Of a DNA stretch of 64,000 nt, positions 46,072-58,871 are shown piece after piece. Made by a program: the position numbers and the translations under genes. This stretch comes from Pomphorhynchus laevis (taxonomy: Eukaryota; Acanthocephala; Palaeacanthocephala; Echinorhynchida; Pomphorhynchidae), in NCBI GenBank assembly GCA_012934845.2, contig WNNJ02000966.1:1-64000 (forward strand), in the 5' to 3' direction. A model generated the notes under the pieces. The model searched no databases and was not told where the DNA came from. It saw only the letters and a program-made list of their open reading frames with translations. Every line of letters begins with the position of its first letter. The first letter of the stretch is position 1.

Positions 46072-47518
46072 ATTTTACGTTAACACGTTGTCGTTAATAA
46101 AGTACTGTAATTTTAGCTGAAATTTGTTTTTTTATTGTTAAGTTGACTAGTTTTGAGAAATTTTACACATATTCAAAATAAAAGTTTTCTTACTAAATAA
46201 CAAGCATGACCCAATTATAAAAAAGTCTAGAAATATAATAAAGCAAATAAAAAGCGAGTTAATGTTCTCAGATCTATTTCCTAAAAATCTTCTTATATTG
46301 AATGAGTTAGATAAGACCCAACCAGTTGACATCAACGCGACACTTTCCGGCAGAGCCACTCAGGGTATTTCACACACCTAAGGGCCCACTCGGAACGCAC
46401 GATGGAAAATAGTCTCGACATGATGAGCTTAAAAACGTCATCTTTAAAAGATTACTCAACCCGTGATATACCAGGTGCATTAAAGGCGCTCCTGATCACA
46501 CCCTCTTAACAACAGACGTTGGGTCCGTTTCATGGCCCATCTAACTTTCTTCAGGACACTCTTGCACATACTCAAGTCAGATGTGGCGTCCATCTAATTG
46601 TGATGGTAAACCCCAGTTATAAGACTCAATGTGTAAATACGGATGGAGGATTATTCATAATAAAAGAAATATGTGAGATTACTATTCCCTTAAGATTTTT
46701 TAATTGCAGGGGCGCTATAAAAAACAACCATTTGCGATTTGGAAGAGTTAAGAAGAAGATTGGATTGAGGTAATTTATCTTTGAATATTAAAAAATGGGT
46801 GATGTTCGAGATTGCAACTTTGCACCTGCGTCCAGAGAACAGGGCTATGATATCATAAACGTATACCACTAAATGTTGATCACATATAAAAGATTTAAAC
46901 ATAGACCGTATTAAATTCTGTCAAAACCTGACTACAAGAACCAAATAAATGTAACAACAATTTAACAGAAGAATCACCAAAAATAAAGTATTTTGACATA
47001 GATTTTTGCCTTTCTGTGATTAAGTAAATAATAATTCTTGTAGTCTAGCTAAGTTTATTAAATAATATAATCCAAGCAGGTTTCAAATGACCCAAGACAA
47101 TAGTTTGGATTTAAATAATTATATATTTATATTAAAAAATTTCCACCGGCGAAAAAATAATTCAATATTTATTTAACGCTTCTCACGCTGAGCTTTATAA
47201 TCCCAGAGTGCGCAATGAGAAGATAAAAATAAATAAAGAACATACACTCATGTTATATCAATGTTCCACTTGTAGATGTTTAATCTATTCTTCTTATCCG
47301 TCATGAGTTGTCCTATCAATTTATGTTGTCTTCTCTGGTGTTTATCTTTTATATTATACGTTACAATAACGTATTCATATACATCATGATTTAATAAATG
47401 GTTTATTACACAATGGTGTATAATATCATCACGGTGTGTAAGTTTCTTATTTGTCTGATATTCTGGTATTTAAACGTAAGTTCGTGCTTAATTTCGTTTC
47501 TAAGATATATTGCATGTT
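46072..47518 (-). mobile_element. Decayed R1-like LINE (block D), copy 2
   Basis: Matches 14826-16275, including the YVYD version of RT motif C, then leaves the other copies at gcatgttgc (47518). Confidence 0.65.
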
Positions 47519-49400
47519 GCAATATATCACTTTGTAAGAGCGGTAAACACTTCAGCATAGTCAATGCCTATATTCGGCAAAGAAAGATTTCCAAGAACCA
47601 TGATTTCCTGAATCGTATATTAGGCAGCTGTTATAACATGTTACTCGGAGACTTCAAACGACAAGTTCTGTCGTTGAAATCACGGAGTAACTCTCGTAGC
47701 CTCTACCTAAAATACGGTCCAGGAGGTCACGGCTCTTGTAAATCTCCCCAGCCGGATGTAGACATTGGCTAAGCTGATGCGTTCACCGTTCTTGATAATT
47801 GTTATAACTAAACAAGACATGGTAGGACACGAGAAGTTTAATAAGACGGAAGACCTTAAAGATCATTCAACTAGGGTTAAAAGACTTTAAGATTAAGAAG
47901 AGTGATGAGGGGTTATGTACGTAGTGAAGTGTGTGTAGATAAATCGAGAAATGTCTTGGAGTAGACGGATAGATCTAGTCTCCTAAAGGACTATAATATC
48001 TGCACCTCTACCAAGCCTAAGGGCAGAAGCACCTCCCGAATTCCGCTGAAGGATATTCACTGAAGAAGGCTTGAGAACTTCCTATTTCGATGGTTTAACC
48101 GGAGTGAGACGCCTTTGCCTAGTCGGAACCAGAGGCGATAAGGTCACCCTGTCCACCCCTATTTCCAACAGGTGAAGAAATTTGCCCACGGACATTATCT
48201 TCATTTTTCTCATTTAATATGACCCAACTTAAGCTTTTACAGACCGGTTTTAAGAGTGGAATGAGTTGAGTGAGCCAGACCTTTTCTTTGATTTAGGAAA
48301 CTTCTTCTTAGAGTCCTTAACACTCCCAACAGGGGAAAACTGGGAGATTCAGCATGTCGATTAATTGAAGTTACAATCAGATTTTAAAATGGGCCCTTGA
48401 TGCTTGCAATTTATCGTCTATAATCTCGAGAATTTCATGGTTAAACGGCTTGACTTCTGAGACGGTTGATATAGATTCACTGAAAGCAGCTGGCTTTGAT
48501 TTTAGACATATATGCCTCTTTTGATAATCTTTGAAGTGATTACATTTCTTAGACTACACGTGGTGCTCCCCCGCAGTTGGAGCAATTTGGCCTTTCAACA
48601 CAGTTTCCAAAGTGAGGTGATGATCCACATATCTGTGCATAATACATTGGGCCTAACCGTGTCCTACCCTTTTCTGGGGTAGGACATAGCTAGAGGCCCA
48701 ATGCTTCTACTTGTGACATTTATTGTAATGGGTGTACGACAGGGAATCTGTCTATACCATATTTAAGTTATATCACATAAAGTGGTTAGTATTCGAGGAA
48801 GTCTGGATCTGAGCGACTTTAACCGATATATTACCGAAAGCAACTGGAATAGGAAAACCTTTCTTCCCAATTATAGATCGCACAGCTGTAATCTGAAATT
48901 CACTTTCCACCAAAGCAATGCCTTCCTTATAAAGAAACGGAGGAAATTTGTTAATTTTTAACTTCGCCAAAATAGGTTTGTGTGAAATGATATCCATCTT
49001 AGGGAAGGAGTCATTGGAAAATTTTACGTATGCGTATGCTAAATCAGAAGTAGCAAATGATATCTTAATTTCTGCTTCGTAGTATTTTACACAATTGAAA
49101 ATAATCATTTTATTGTAATGAGAAGCAAAACTTCTCAAAAAGGTATTGAATAGATTTTTTATATCAATCGGTTGTGGAAGCTTGACAACAATTAGATTAG
49201 ACAATTTGGGAATAGGGGGAAGTTTCCCATCAGGAAGACATTCAGAAAAACTTAAAGTACTAACCTTATTTCCATCATCATTTTGCTGCGAATTGAGAGA
49301 AAATTTACTAACCTTTGAAGGCTCCGGCATAGCATTTTTCGTCGCGAAGTACAAAATTATAAAGATGTATTCGTTTGATGTTTTACTCGTGTAATTGCAT
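47519..49400 (-). mobile_element. LINE 5' half: ORF1 and start of ORF2
   Basis: Minus-strand order is ORF1 (49354 downwards), a CxxC zinc-knuckle stretch (RPNCSNCGG near 48590), the ORF1/ORF2 gap with a short hairpin (48110-48170), then endonuclease sequence similar to 38.2-38.6 kb down to about 47640. It supplies the 5' part of the R1-like family that blocks D lack. Broken by stops in the endonuclease part. Confidence 0.65.
48773..49354 (-). pseudogene. LINE ORF1 N-terminal part
   Basis: 193 codons. Residues of about 60-150 look like an RNA-binding fold with alternating strands and helices (LIVVKLPQPI; ISFATSDLAYAYVKFSND). A zinc knuckle follows downstream in another frame. It would encode the nucleic-acid-binding partner of the LINE RNA. 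I infer the role from position and the knuckle, not from a recognised family member. Confidence 0.55.
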
Positions 49401-49640
49401 TACTTGTATCACAGGTTATATTATTATTGTACATTTATACTCTTTTGATCTCACACGGTGAAATTATAAAATTGTAGATCAAAGTAGCATCACCGCATTG
49501 CAGATGCTGTGATATATAACTACAAAAACGTTTAATAATAATCATGTATTCCTTTACTAAAGCATCATGCAGCTAATAACAAACTAAAGCAACGGAAAAC
49601 AAACAGTATAAAATACATATCAGTTTTAGAGTTCAATATA
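49401..49640. other. No feature recognised
   Basis: AT-rich flank 5' of the LINE ORF1; it could include the LINE 5' untranslated region. Confidence 0.35.
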
Positions 49641-50110
49641 AGCAACAGTCTTTTGGATCAGTAATTTATTTGGATCAGATCCCACCAGCATACACCAACA
49701 CTCCCCTTTTCGACTAAACAATTCAGGATATCCACACGTGGATCCAATCGAGGCATACTATGATCGGTAGCCTTGACGTGATAAGCTATAGAAATATTAT
49801 TCCTTGCACCGGGGGACGACCTCTTGAAAATAAGTCTAATTTTGAGATTGCCCAGGTGCGCCAAAGGCGCAACTGAGCCTCCTTTCTTAAGGGTAGACTT
49901 TGTAGGGCCCTACTTGCTATCTTGAGACACTTTTGAACCTAATCAAATTTAATCCGGCCGTTTATTTCACCGTAATAGTAATCCCCAGGTATCTTACTCG
50001 ATGTATAAAGACTGGAAAGTGTTAGATGTCCATAATAGAGGTTCAACAACTGCGGGGGTCACTGCACTGGAATCCCAATGTACCTACATTCTACAGTTGA
50101 AGCAGTGAAT
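49641..50110 (-). mobile_element. LINE 3'-end fragment
   Basis: Shares cctcttgaaaa and the GC hairpin (gcccaggtgcgcc, aaa, ggcgcaactgagc at 49850-49878) with the LINE 3' region at 36360-36420. About 200 bp on its 5' side also match the stretch at 36460-36560 loosely. Confidence 0.55.
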
Positions 50111-50179
50111 GAAAGTCAAGTTATCAATTGCTATGTGCTTAAAAGACAAGTTGCAATTCATGAAGGAATTGCAAGTTAC

Positions 50180-50419
50180 TTAATCCAACAGATTCTTCGA
50201 GGTCTTTAATGCTCTCGTTTTTAACTGGATGAATAAATTACTTACTTTGACTGTAACCCCGATAGGCTTGAATGTAATTGATACAAATTGACAATAATCG
50301 TTGGCAAAGAATTTCATATATTCTTCAGTGATGTCTGGGGCCACAAATGAAAGTCGGTAGAAGCTCGAAAATTTTTTCGCTGAGTTGAGAATGACTAGGT
50401 GTTTTAACTTCAAAACCAA
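50180..50419 (-). pseudogene. Second LINE ORF1 fragment
   Basis: 79 codons that align by eye with the ORF1 at 48773-49354 (RLSFVAPDITEEYMKFFAND against ISFATSDLAYAYVKFSND), so a diverged copy of the same protein. Confidence 0.5.
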
Positions 50420-50454
50420 CGCGCGAAGTAAGTGTAAAAATACAATTCTCTCTT

Positions 50455-50800
50455 TAGTGGCGTTGTAATATTAATGATAATCAGGTTAGCCAGCTTCAGG
50501 ATGGGTGAATATCCTAATGGTTGCAGTTTACAGTTTTGTCGTAAGATTAACAGAGCTTACCATCGAAAAATCGCTACATTTTATGTTATGTACCTACCGC
50601 CGTCGAATGCATTTTCAGTCATACTCATACGAAGTTGATAAAAATCAGAATATGAGGATTTAAAGGTTTTATTAATAAAAACGCGAAGATTATCAAAACG
50701 TGAAATTTTTAACACTTCCATATTCGCTAACATTATGTTAAAATTATTTCCAAAACTTTGATGCATGAGTCAATTGACTCTATCCGGTCTAAGAAACTAT
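50455..50800 (-). repeat. Unidentified dispersed repeat, diverged copy
   Basis: Related to 34140-34345. Its minus strand spells MTENAFDGGRYI. Confidence 0.4.
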
Positions 50801-52314
50801 TCTTCATTTATGTTTAAAAAGTACTGTTTGTTGAAAAGGGAAAAAATATTTTAAATCTAAAAATGAAGGTACTCATTCTAGAATACTCAGGAATAAATTG
50901 TTTTACATTTTGATTATTAATCTCTTTGAAAAAACAATAGCAACACCTTATATTTTGGAGGTCTAGATCCCATAAGGAGATCCGAAAAATGATAATCTTT
51001 AATCTTTCTTTTTAAAGAATGTTAATGACATACTTTAGGTCTGTTTCATGATTGTGTATATTTTTCAATGACACAATTTTAAAATTTATGGACTTAACCG
51101 TTGCAGAACAGATAACTGCTACATTTTCTAGCATGAAATATATAGTTATCGATTATGGGAATACTCTTCTCATTCCATGTAGTTATCCATATCACGATTC
51201 TTGTTATTTTCTAAGTGTTGGAAAAGAATTAATTTTATTTGGACGAAGTTGAATTTGGAAATTTTAAATTTTGAAAGTAGTAGAATTTTGAAAAAGTGAA
51301 ATTTGGAAGTTGTGGAATTTTGTAGTGGAATTTGAAGTAGAGGTCCGTAACCATAAAATATAATCCGGGCGTTCAAATGTAATTACGATATGTGCATAGT
51401 GGATACTTTGATTTCTATATTTCGATAATGTTGATTGTTTAAATAATTAAGTTCGAGTAGACTATACACGAACAAGACGAATTTAATATATTAAGCAAAC
51501 ATTATGTTGTATGGTTTAAGGTCAGCTTTGGGATGAAATTTGAATGATACAATAATCTTTAATTTTAATGCTATATTGAATCTTTTGATATTTATTCGAT
51601 ATATCATATTTCGGGTATACTTTTTTAAGCAGATTCTAAATCATTGTGCAATTATATTGACTTTAAACAATCTTACTTCTAATTTAGCTAACGTATTTTC
51701 TTTACTTACGTTAGTTTTTTAATAATATATATGTTTTGTATCAATGCAACGTTTAGCGATGTCATTATTTTAATTTTGTTGTTTAGTTTACAGCAATTGT
51801 GGCGTAATCCAATGATCTGCTGTTTTAAAGATATTTATTTTTAAAAAGTTTGAATTAATCTTTTCAATTGAAATCTACACTATTGACAGAAGGTTTGGAG
51901 TAATTTCCAAATCGCAAATATATTAGGTGATAAATGTTTTATTGTTCTATTTATTGTCTTTTGATTATCTTAATTTTGCTATCTATAGAATTTAACAGGG
52001 TGTATTCTGACGTATTTATTTGATTCTATGTAATTTTTTTGACTCTTTGCAATCATCTTTAAAATCGTTGTTCTTCGTAATCATTTCTGCGTTTTAATTT
52101 CAATTCGGTAAATTGTTAATGCAGCCATTCATTTGAGGTAGTATGGTGGCTTTGTAATATTCTACTGCAATATTTTAACATAAAGATATTTTTCTTGTAA
52201 ATTTAAAAATTATTTCATATCCAATAAAATATAATTTATAAATGACTATTATTCATTTTTAAACTTTTAGTTTTGAAGTAGCATTTATAAAACAGGAAGT
52301 AAATTTAATCTTAT
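50801..52314. other. AT-rich stretch without recognised genes
   Basis: Holds short imperfect repeats of gaatttt/ggaattt at 51245-51345 and a diverged copy of a block F segment at 51440-51600. Nothing else recognised. Confidence 0.45.
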
Positions 52315-55300
52315 GCTGTCCTAGTTTATATGTCTTCATCTAAAACAAATTTTATTACAAACTATGTTAATTAAAAAATGCTTATTGAAATACAATTGTC
52401 ATAATTGTAATTGATTTTAAATTGTATTTTAAATCACATTGAGCTTTTGAGTTAATATCGAAAATTCAAGTTGAGATACTTATGTTAAATATATGATAGG
52501 CTAAATCTAATATAATAATTATGTTGTTTTGTAAACGTTGTTTGAAAAGCTCTAGCTGAAGTAAGAAATAGTGAGACAGGGTTTTTGTTTTATATTATAG
52601 ATCAGAAAAACTATTGGTTTTTACTACAGAGCGATTTAAAAGTAGGCAGCCATAAGTTTCATATCTTATTTGTAATTGTATATGAAATGCAATTACAATT
52701 TTAATTTACAGTCAATAAAAACTTTATCACGTATTTGAAAAAAATAAGTTTCGCATCCGATAAATTCCTAGCCTGCACTTTTCGAGAAGCAATATTATAG
52801 AGTTACCGATATATCAATCTCTGTTTGAGTGAACAAACAAAATCTCAATATACATAATTTATTATAGAAGATCAAATTTTGTATATACCTAATCAATTAG
52901 CCGAAATTTCCAAGTCATCAGGTTTAATTGGCATCTACATATCGAGAAAGACCAGAAGAATTCTAAACATTAAGTTTGAGTTGATTATACATGAACAAGA
53001 CGAGTTTAAGATATTATGCATTATGAATTTAAGATATTATCAAACATTATGTTGTATGCTTAATGGTCAGCTTTGTGATGGAATTTGAATGATACAATGA
53101 TCTTTAATTTTAATGCTATATTAATCCTTTGATATTTATCTGATTCAACGTTTTTATTTCGTACAGATTTGTTATAAACTCACTAAAATAGCTAAGTGAG
53201 ACGTAGTTCGTGATATGATCACAAATTTTCTTTAGTGTTACATTTCAAAATATGATGACAAAAATGTTTCTTATCTGCTAAGTAATATAGAGATTACTTA
53301 ATTTGACTGTCTTTAGTGTTTTTAACTAAATACTAACACACGTGGTAATTATTTATTGTTACTTGGATAAAATCTGATGGCCGCTAGCATCATTTCAATT
53401 ATTTGATGGTTTATCAATGATAATTGTTTACATTAAAAGACATGCTTAAAAATAACAACTTGGTGAATATTTGTAATAACACAGTGCATATCTATAAACA
53501 ATTTTTTTATTTATTGTACCATTCGCGCTTTCTCATAAAGTGCTGTGTTTAGCTTGACTATTTCTAACAAAATTGTTATGTATTTCTTGTATTGTATGAA
53601 TTTTCCAAGGAACATTTGAACGAAGATTTTAATTGGTGAGTTCTAGATAAATGTTGCTAATTTTATTTTATATTGATAGAAATTTTAGTGCAAGATTATT
53701 AATATCGGTAACGTTTGATTCGATTTCAATGAAATTGACGATTTAGTTAAAATGAGAAAATTTACGAGTAGCTGAGTCTTTACAAAGCTATAAGCATCTA
53801 TCGCACATATATCGATTTTAATGGACAAAACTATTTAGGAAAAATATATCTAAAAAATTCTCTCAGATAATTGATGTTCAGTCATACCACATTTTTATGA
53901 ATTACATTTGTTGTTACACACCAAAAGCTAGTAATACTTAAGCGTAAACAGGGAATTCGAGTAAAAAAATTTATTTTATTTTCGGTCTACTGGGAATTCG
54001 GTCTACTGGGACGCCACGTTTCATGCAATCTGCCCTATAACGTAGTGATAAGTTCTGAAAATGTTTGATATAGCTAATGTCTTTGCGGCATAGAGTAATC
54101 TTAATAGCTTTTCTATTATATGTCGAATTTTCGTAATGATAAACTTTCAATAATCCTCATTGAATATTTTCTTAAAAAACTTGTGCGAAAACTCATTTTT
54201 ATGTTAGAATTGTATTAGGATAAATTACGTTTTTGTAAGGAGTGCCAATATCTAAGCGTAGATGTATTTATCACAATGAACACCAATCAGTTACACTATA
54301 GACAATACAAAATTAACTGAATGATATTTGCGCATTTCGAAATGCTCCACATTGAAAATATTAAATAACTGACAAAACTATATATCACTGATAAAAAGCC
54401 ATAATCTTTATTGACACAATGGCGAAGGGGGAAGCTATAATATTAATATTAGGATATATTTATAAATCAGCATCTATATAACGGTAAATACTAGCTGGGT
54501 CTTATACATACCGCAGTGAATAAAAACTACTTGCTACAAATAAAATAAGAAACTATTTTCTGCATTTGATAGCAGATAGGAATCACCATCAAGAATCTAA
54601 AACAGATGGATAATTAATCAGTACAAATTTAAACTCATTTAGTTTAATTTCTGTCTAAGTAATTGAACGAATGTTGTTTCCTTTATCAAACTGATGTTCC
54701 AGCTAAGTACTTTTGTCGTTAATTTTTATCTAAAATGTTTTATTTTTATAGTATATTTTTATACTTTTCATTTTTAATTAATTCTAGATTGTGTGTACAT
54801 ATATGTTCATCTATTTTATAAAAATTAAGAGTTTGGCGACAACTGTTTGTTCCTAGAATGTTTTTAATATCATTGTTAAATATCGCTTTTAATTCCCTAA
54901 TGAGTACATCGAAATAATTTACAATTTTTTTTATCATGTTCAATTAATCTCACTGCTTATGAAATATAATTAGACTATTACACTGAAAAATTTGAATGTG
55001 TTGCCTAAGCATAGTTAGTAATGTTTGATACGTGTTTCCTACATATTAGACTCCACGTGTACATTGTATTATACGCTAAATCTTTGCATTGCAGTTTCAA
55101 TGTAAGACGAAATTATTTCATTATATTTAATTAACAATGAAGCAGAGTAGTCGAGTGATCGTCAGCCAACATTAAAAGAACCAAAACGTGCAACGTAAAT
55201 ATTGGATCAGTAGCTAATGAGGTCCACCAATACTGGAAAGTAACGTACTGCTGTTGGCCTATATATAGGATTAAAGTAGCGTATAGAATACAAAAATTGT

Positions 55301-55982
55301 CTAAAAAATTTTAATAGTTACAAATTTTATCGTTGATATTTAACGAAAAGTATTTGTTAGTCATATTACTGACAATGAAATGATTTTTTAACATTTAAGA
55401 ATTTACAAAATTTTCTGTTACATTTAAAATATGTAAAATTAAAATCTATCAAACTTAAATATGTTTCCATTTTCGTTGAGAACAGTTAAAGCATTCAACA
55501 AATATTTTGACTATTTTTTTCGAAATTGTTCGCACTATCTACACAATTACATTTTCCCCCAGAATGACACTTGTGTATTATCTCTCCCTAGAAAAAAATT
55601 TAAAATTTTAATAAATCAAAATCTTCTCTACATCATCCTCAGGAACATTGTCTCTCTACATCCATTCACTTAGATAAAATTGTAACTCTTTATTTTGCAA
55701 CTCCCATCATAGCTTTAGCCCAAAACTTTTGTTTTTTTTTCAGTAACACTTTAATTTGTGTATGAATCCGAGTTATAAAATCTACAAAATAAAGTTTGTA
55801 CATCACTGTACTATGCTGATACACATCAGAATTAATACTTCGATATGCAGTCTACTCGTTGCCATGTATTACAGAGAGGGGCTACAATTCTATCGATTTT
55901 TAGTTATCAAGGCCTCCCTCGTCCTGTGTGGAACGATCTCCATATATCCTCGAGCAGGAAAATAAGAAGTATCCATAATCCC
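52315..55982. repeat. AT-rich non-coding block F, copy 2
   Basis: Nearly identical to 16527-20195, with only scattered base changes and small indels. No coding signal. Confidence 0.7.
55178..55253 (+). ncRNA. Diverged hammerhead-like relic, copy 2
   Basis: Identical to 19383-19458. Confidence 0.55.
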
Positions 55983-56059
55983 AAATATCCATATCTGTTC
56001 CCCCAGAGGGAACAGATATGGATATTTGTTCACCAAAGAGGTAGAACAGATATCTGTTC
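55983..56059. repeat. Palindromic scar at the F/A junction
   Basis: A 20-bp arm (55983-56002, ending ctgttccc) faces its perfect inverse (56008-56027) across a five-base loop. A 16-bp perfect palindrome GAACAGATATCTGTTC follows at 56044-56059. The arms reuse words of the flank (aaatatcc, atctgttcccc). The paralogous junction at 20183-20945 has about 730 bp of other sequence instead. Confidence 0.85.
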
Positions 56060-56084
56060 CCCAAAGAGGTAGGCTTCGTCTATC

Positions 56085-57505
56085 TCTTTAGATAAGTTCT
56101 TATTGTTGGCGTATACGTAAACACTGCATTAAATGAATTTTATACATTTTCATTCATTACATCTGTGCCCTTGTTTGATTTTGTTAAAAGCTCTTGCCGA
56201 GTCTTTGTTCGAACAATATTAAATTGTCTATTGATTAGCCTCATCGAGTATCCCCTGAGGTGTAATTCATTTTGCAATTTACCTCGGTTTTTTTCAGACT
56301 CGTCGTTCATCGAACATATTTTTCAATATCGGTACGCTTCATTCTTATCATATCAGGTATCTAAGTCTACGTATATTAAATTATTTATAAATAATTTATG
56401 ATTTTTACTGAAGAATGAGGAATTATCCTTTTTTACTAAAGGATGATGATTACTTCTGGCATGTATATAGGATTTTATTTAATTCATTTTGTTATGAATT
56501 GTTGTCTGTTATTTAAATCTATTTTTGTATATCTTAACATCCAAAAATGGTATATTATCTTCATATGATATAACCATCGTATATTCCAATTCACTGAACT
56601 CATTCAAGTGTTTTATAAACTCTTCTAATTTACTTTTACCATGTTCCCATACTATGAACACATCGTCTACGCACTTGTCCCACATTGTTAGCTTCATACT
56701 TTGTGTTCAATAAACGCCGATTCCACCATGTCTACATAAATACCCGCATATATGGGTCCTTCTGAAGTTCACATGACTATCAATTTCTTTTGTAGAAACA
56801 GCTTACCTTCAAATTTAAAGGTATTCGAATCTAAGACTATACGTAGCAATGTGAATAGTCTGTTGGTTGCCGAACTTTCTGATTTCTTACTATCCAAATG
56901 TCGACGAATATATTGTACGCTACTGTTCGTATCAATTGATGTATATAGAGATATCACATCTACTGTCGCTAATATCGCAGTTTTACTGATTGTGGATTTA
57001 ATCTTTTCAAACTGAAGAAGAAAATTCCCTGTGCGTTCAATATATGAGTTACACTGTTTCAACAAAGAGTGCAGCTGCTTATTTATTTTGATAATAATTA
57101 TGTAGTACATCCTTTATTGCTTATTATCGGTCTTCCTGGATACGTTAGTTTTGCCTTATGTATCTTTGGTAAAAGGTATAAATCCATAGGATTTGCTGCA
57201 TGTCTTATATATTTCTTATCTTCATTGAAATATGTCTCTATTGTGTACTTGGCTTTTTGAATTACGTCTTCATGTACTTCCCGATCCATTTCTTCGTATG
57301 GGGTCGTAGTTAGCTGTTTGTATCAATCACGGCAGTAATCGTAGTACCCTAATATCACTGCCTTCCCAATCGTTGAGAAGGTAGTAATATAGCCCGCATT
57401 TCTATTCGTTTTGTTTTCATTTCTTTCTTGATAAATTACCTAATATTCGAATGTATCTTTAGTATCATGTGACAATATATGTTTCACTCTATTATTAGTA
57501 TCGAC
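56085..57505 (-). mobile_element. Penelope-like element, most complete copy
   Basis: Minus-strand PLE reverse transcriptase remains. In order on that strand: an N-terminal stretch near 57400-57310, LYLLPKIHK and GRPIIS (57098-57289), motif A DVISLYTSID, motif C in the form CVDDVFIVW (near 56660), PFLDVKIYKNRFK, and the thumb-side LHLRGYSMRLINRQFNIV (near 56220). No GIY-YIG nuclease is visible, so it is an endonuclease-lacking type or has lost it. Broken by several changes. Confidence 0.8.
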
Positions 57506-57537
57506 TTTTGTTTTTAGATGCAACGTCGGTGTGTAAA

Positions 57538-57583
57538 GCGATCTCTAAGATCGCTGATGGTGATCTATCAGATCACCCATCAG
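57538..57583. repeat. Paired hairpins in spacer, copy 4
   Basis: Same as 41749-41794. Confidence 0.6.
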
Positions 57584-57706
57584 TCAGACGATTTTATCTA
57601 TTACCAAAAACAAAAATCAATATATTTGTGTCGGTTGATCTAAAATCAGTACAAACGGCACATGTAACGAATTGTTATTTTTTTATTATTGTTATTATTG
57701 TTACAA

Positions 57707-57718
57707 CTAGTTGTTGTA
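57707..57718. other. Empty insertion site of the REL LINE, copy 2
   Basis: Single attgttacaact. Confidence 0.9.
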
Positions 57719-57956
57719 GAATTATGGTAATATGATTTTTAACATATTTTGTATAATTATACACAAGAACTGAGTTTAAGTTGACAGGCTGTTGTCGATT
57801 GCGCCGTTCTTTTTTCCAGTCACTAATATTAAGTTGCCTTGTCGAACACATGTGCCAGTACGAACAAGCAGACACTTCTTGAACCGACAGGTGGCCTATC
57901 TGTGGATGATAGAAAGTCTTTCTAATTTTATCAAACATTCTTTTAAGCACATCCAT
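57719..57956 (-). other. Small orphan ORF, copy 4
   Basis: Same start MDVLKRMFDKIRKTFYHP. In this uninterrupted copy it runs past the empty site into T-rich spacer, so its C-terminus is low in complexity. Confidence 0.4.
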
Positions 57957-57965
57957 AATGTCACT

Positions 57966-58694
57966 TTAAGACAAACAACAACAGTTACGTTCCAATATGT
58001 ATCTTAAGATATTTTTGAAAGTATTTGAATTATGAGCAGCAATTAGTAAACCTGTAACCAATGAATTGTAAGTACCCAAAGGGCAAATTGTAAAAACAAC
58101 ATTAATAGCCTCATCATCACAAAGTTTTTTGTTGGTAGTTATCGAAAAACATATTGTTGCAAGGTCTACTCTCGTGTGACTTTCATCACCGGCTGAAGCA
58201 AATGGAAACACTTCGTTTAGATATTTATACTCATCACGGCTATTGTGATGAGCTAATTTGGCATAGTGCCACCTTCTATGTAGCTTGCATCGTTTTAAAC
58301 CATGGTGACATTTCAAGACGTTTGCCTCTATCAATTTTCCCTTCAAATCATCGCAACTCTTATATTCACTTCTCACAGCATACCTATCCCATAGCGAATA
58401 ACGGCACACATAAGTATTATCCACATATAGTCCACTATGTAATTCATATATCTCTTATAATATATCTCTTTCGATATGCAGGTTTTCGTAACGAAAGATA
58501 TCGTTCAAAGTAGTCACGGGCATACACCCATCTTTGCATATAACCTGTAATGCTAGACAAAATGGGGCAATACCGACTTGATCTTTAATTGCGTCAAACC
58601 GTTCTAGCAATTCAGCAGCATAGCATCGCAATTTATTAATCATATCTTTGATATCAACACCGGCAACTTCGTAAATATCCAATAGTGAATGCAT
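57966..58694 (-). pseudogene. Orphan 242-codon ORF family, broken copy
   Basis: Same family as 2120-2848 and nearly identical to 42175-42903; broken. Confidence 0.5.
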
Positions 58695-58871
58695 CTATCT
58701 AAAGTTTTTAATAAATTTAGACTATTTAAGACGTAATTTAATATAATTTGAATTAAACTTAAATGGCATTAAACACTCATTATTCATAAATAAAAGTAAG
58801 AGAAAGATAAATATTTTTAATGAACACAAATAAATGTCTTTAAGATTATAATTTAAAGTTATATTACACAA

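Noticed and set aside
47170-47230. Small RNA gene at cttctcacgc...gagaag (also 15930 and 63500)
   Set aside because: Only a seven-base stem in AT-rich sequence of block D; no match to a known RNA.
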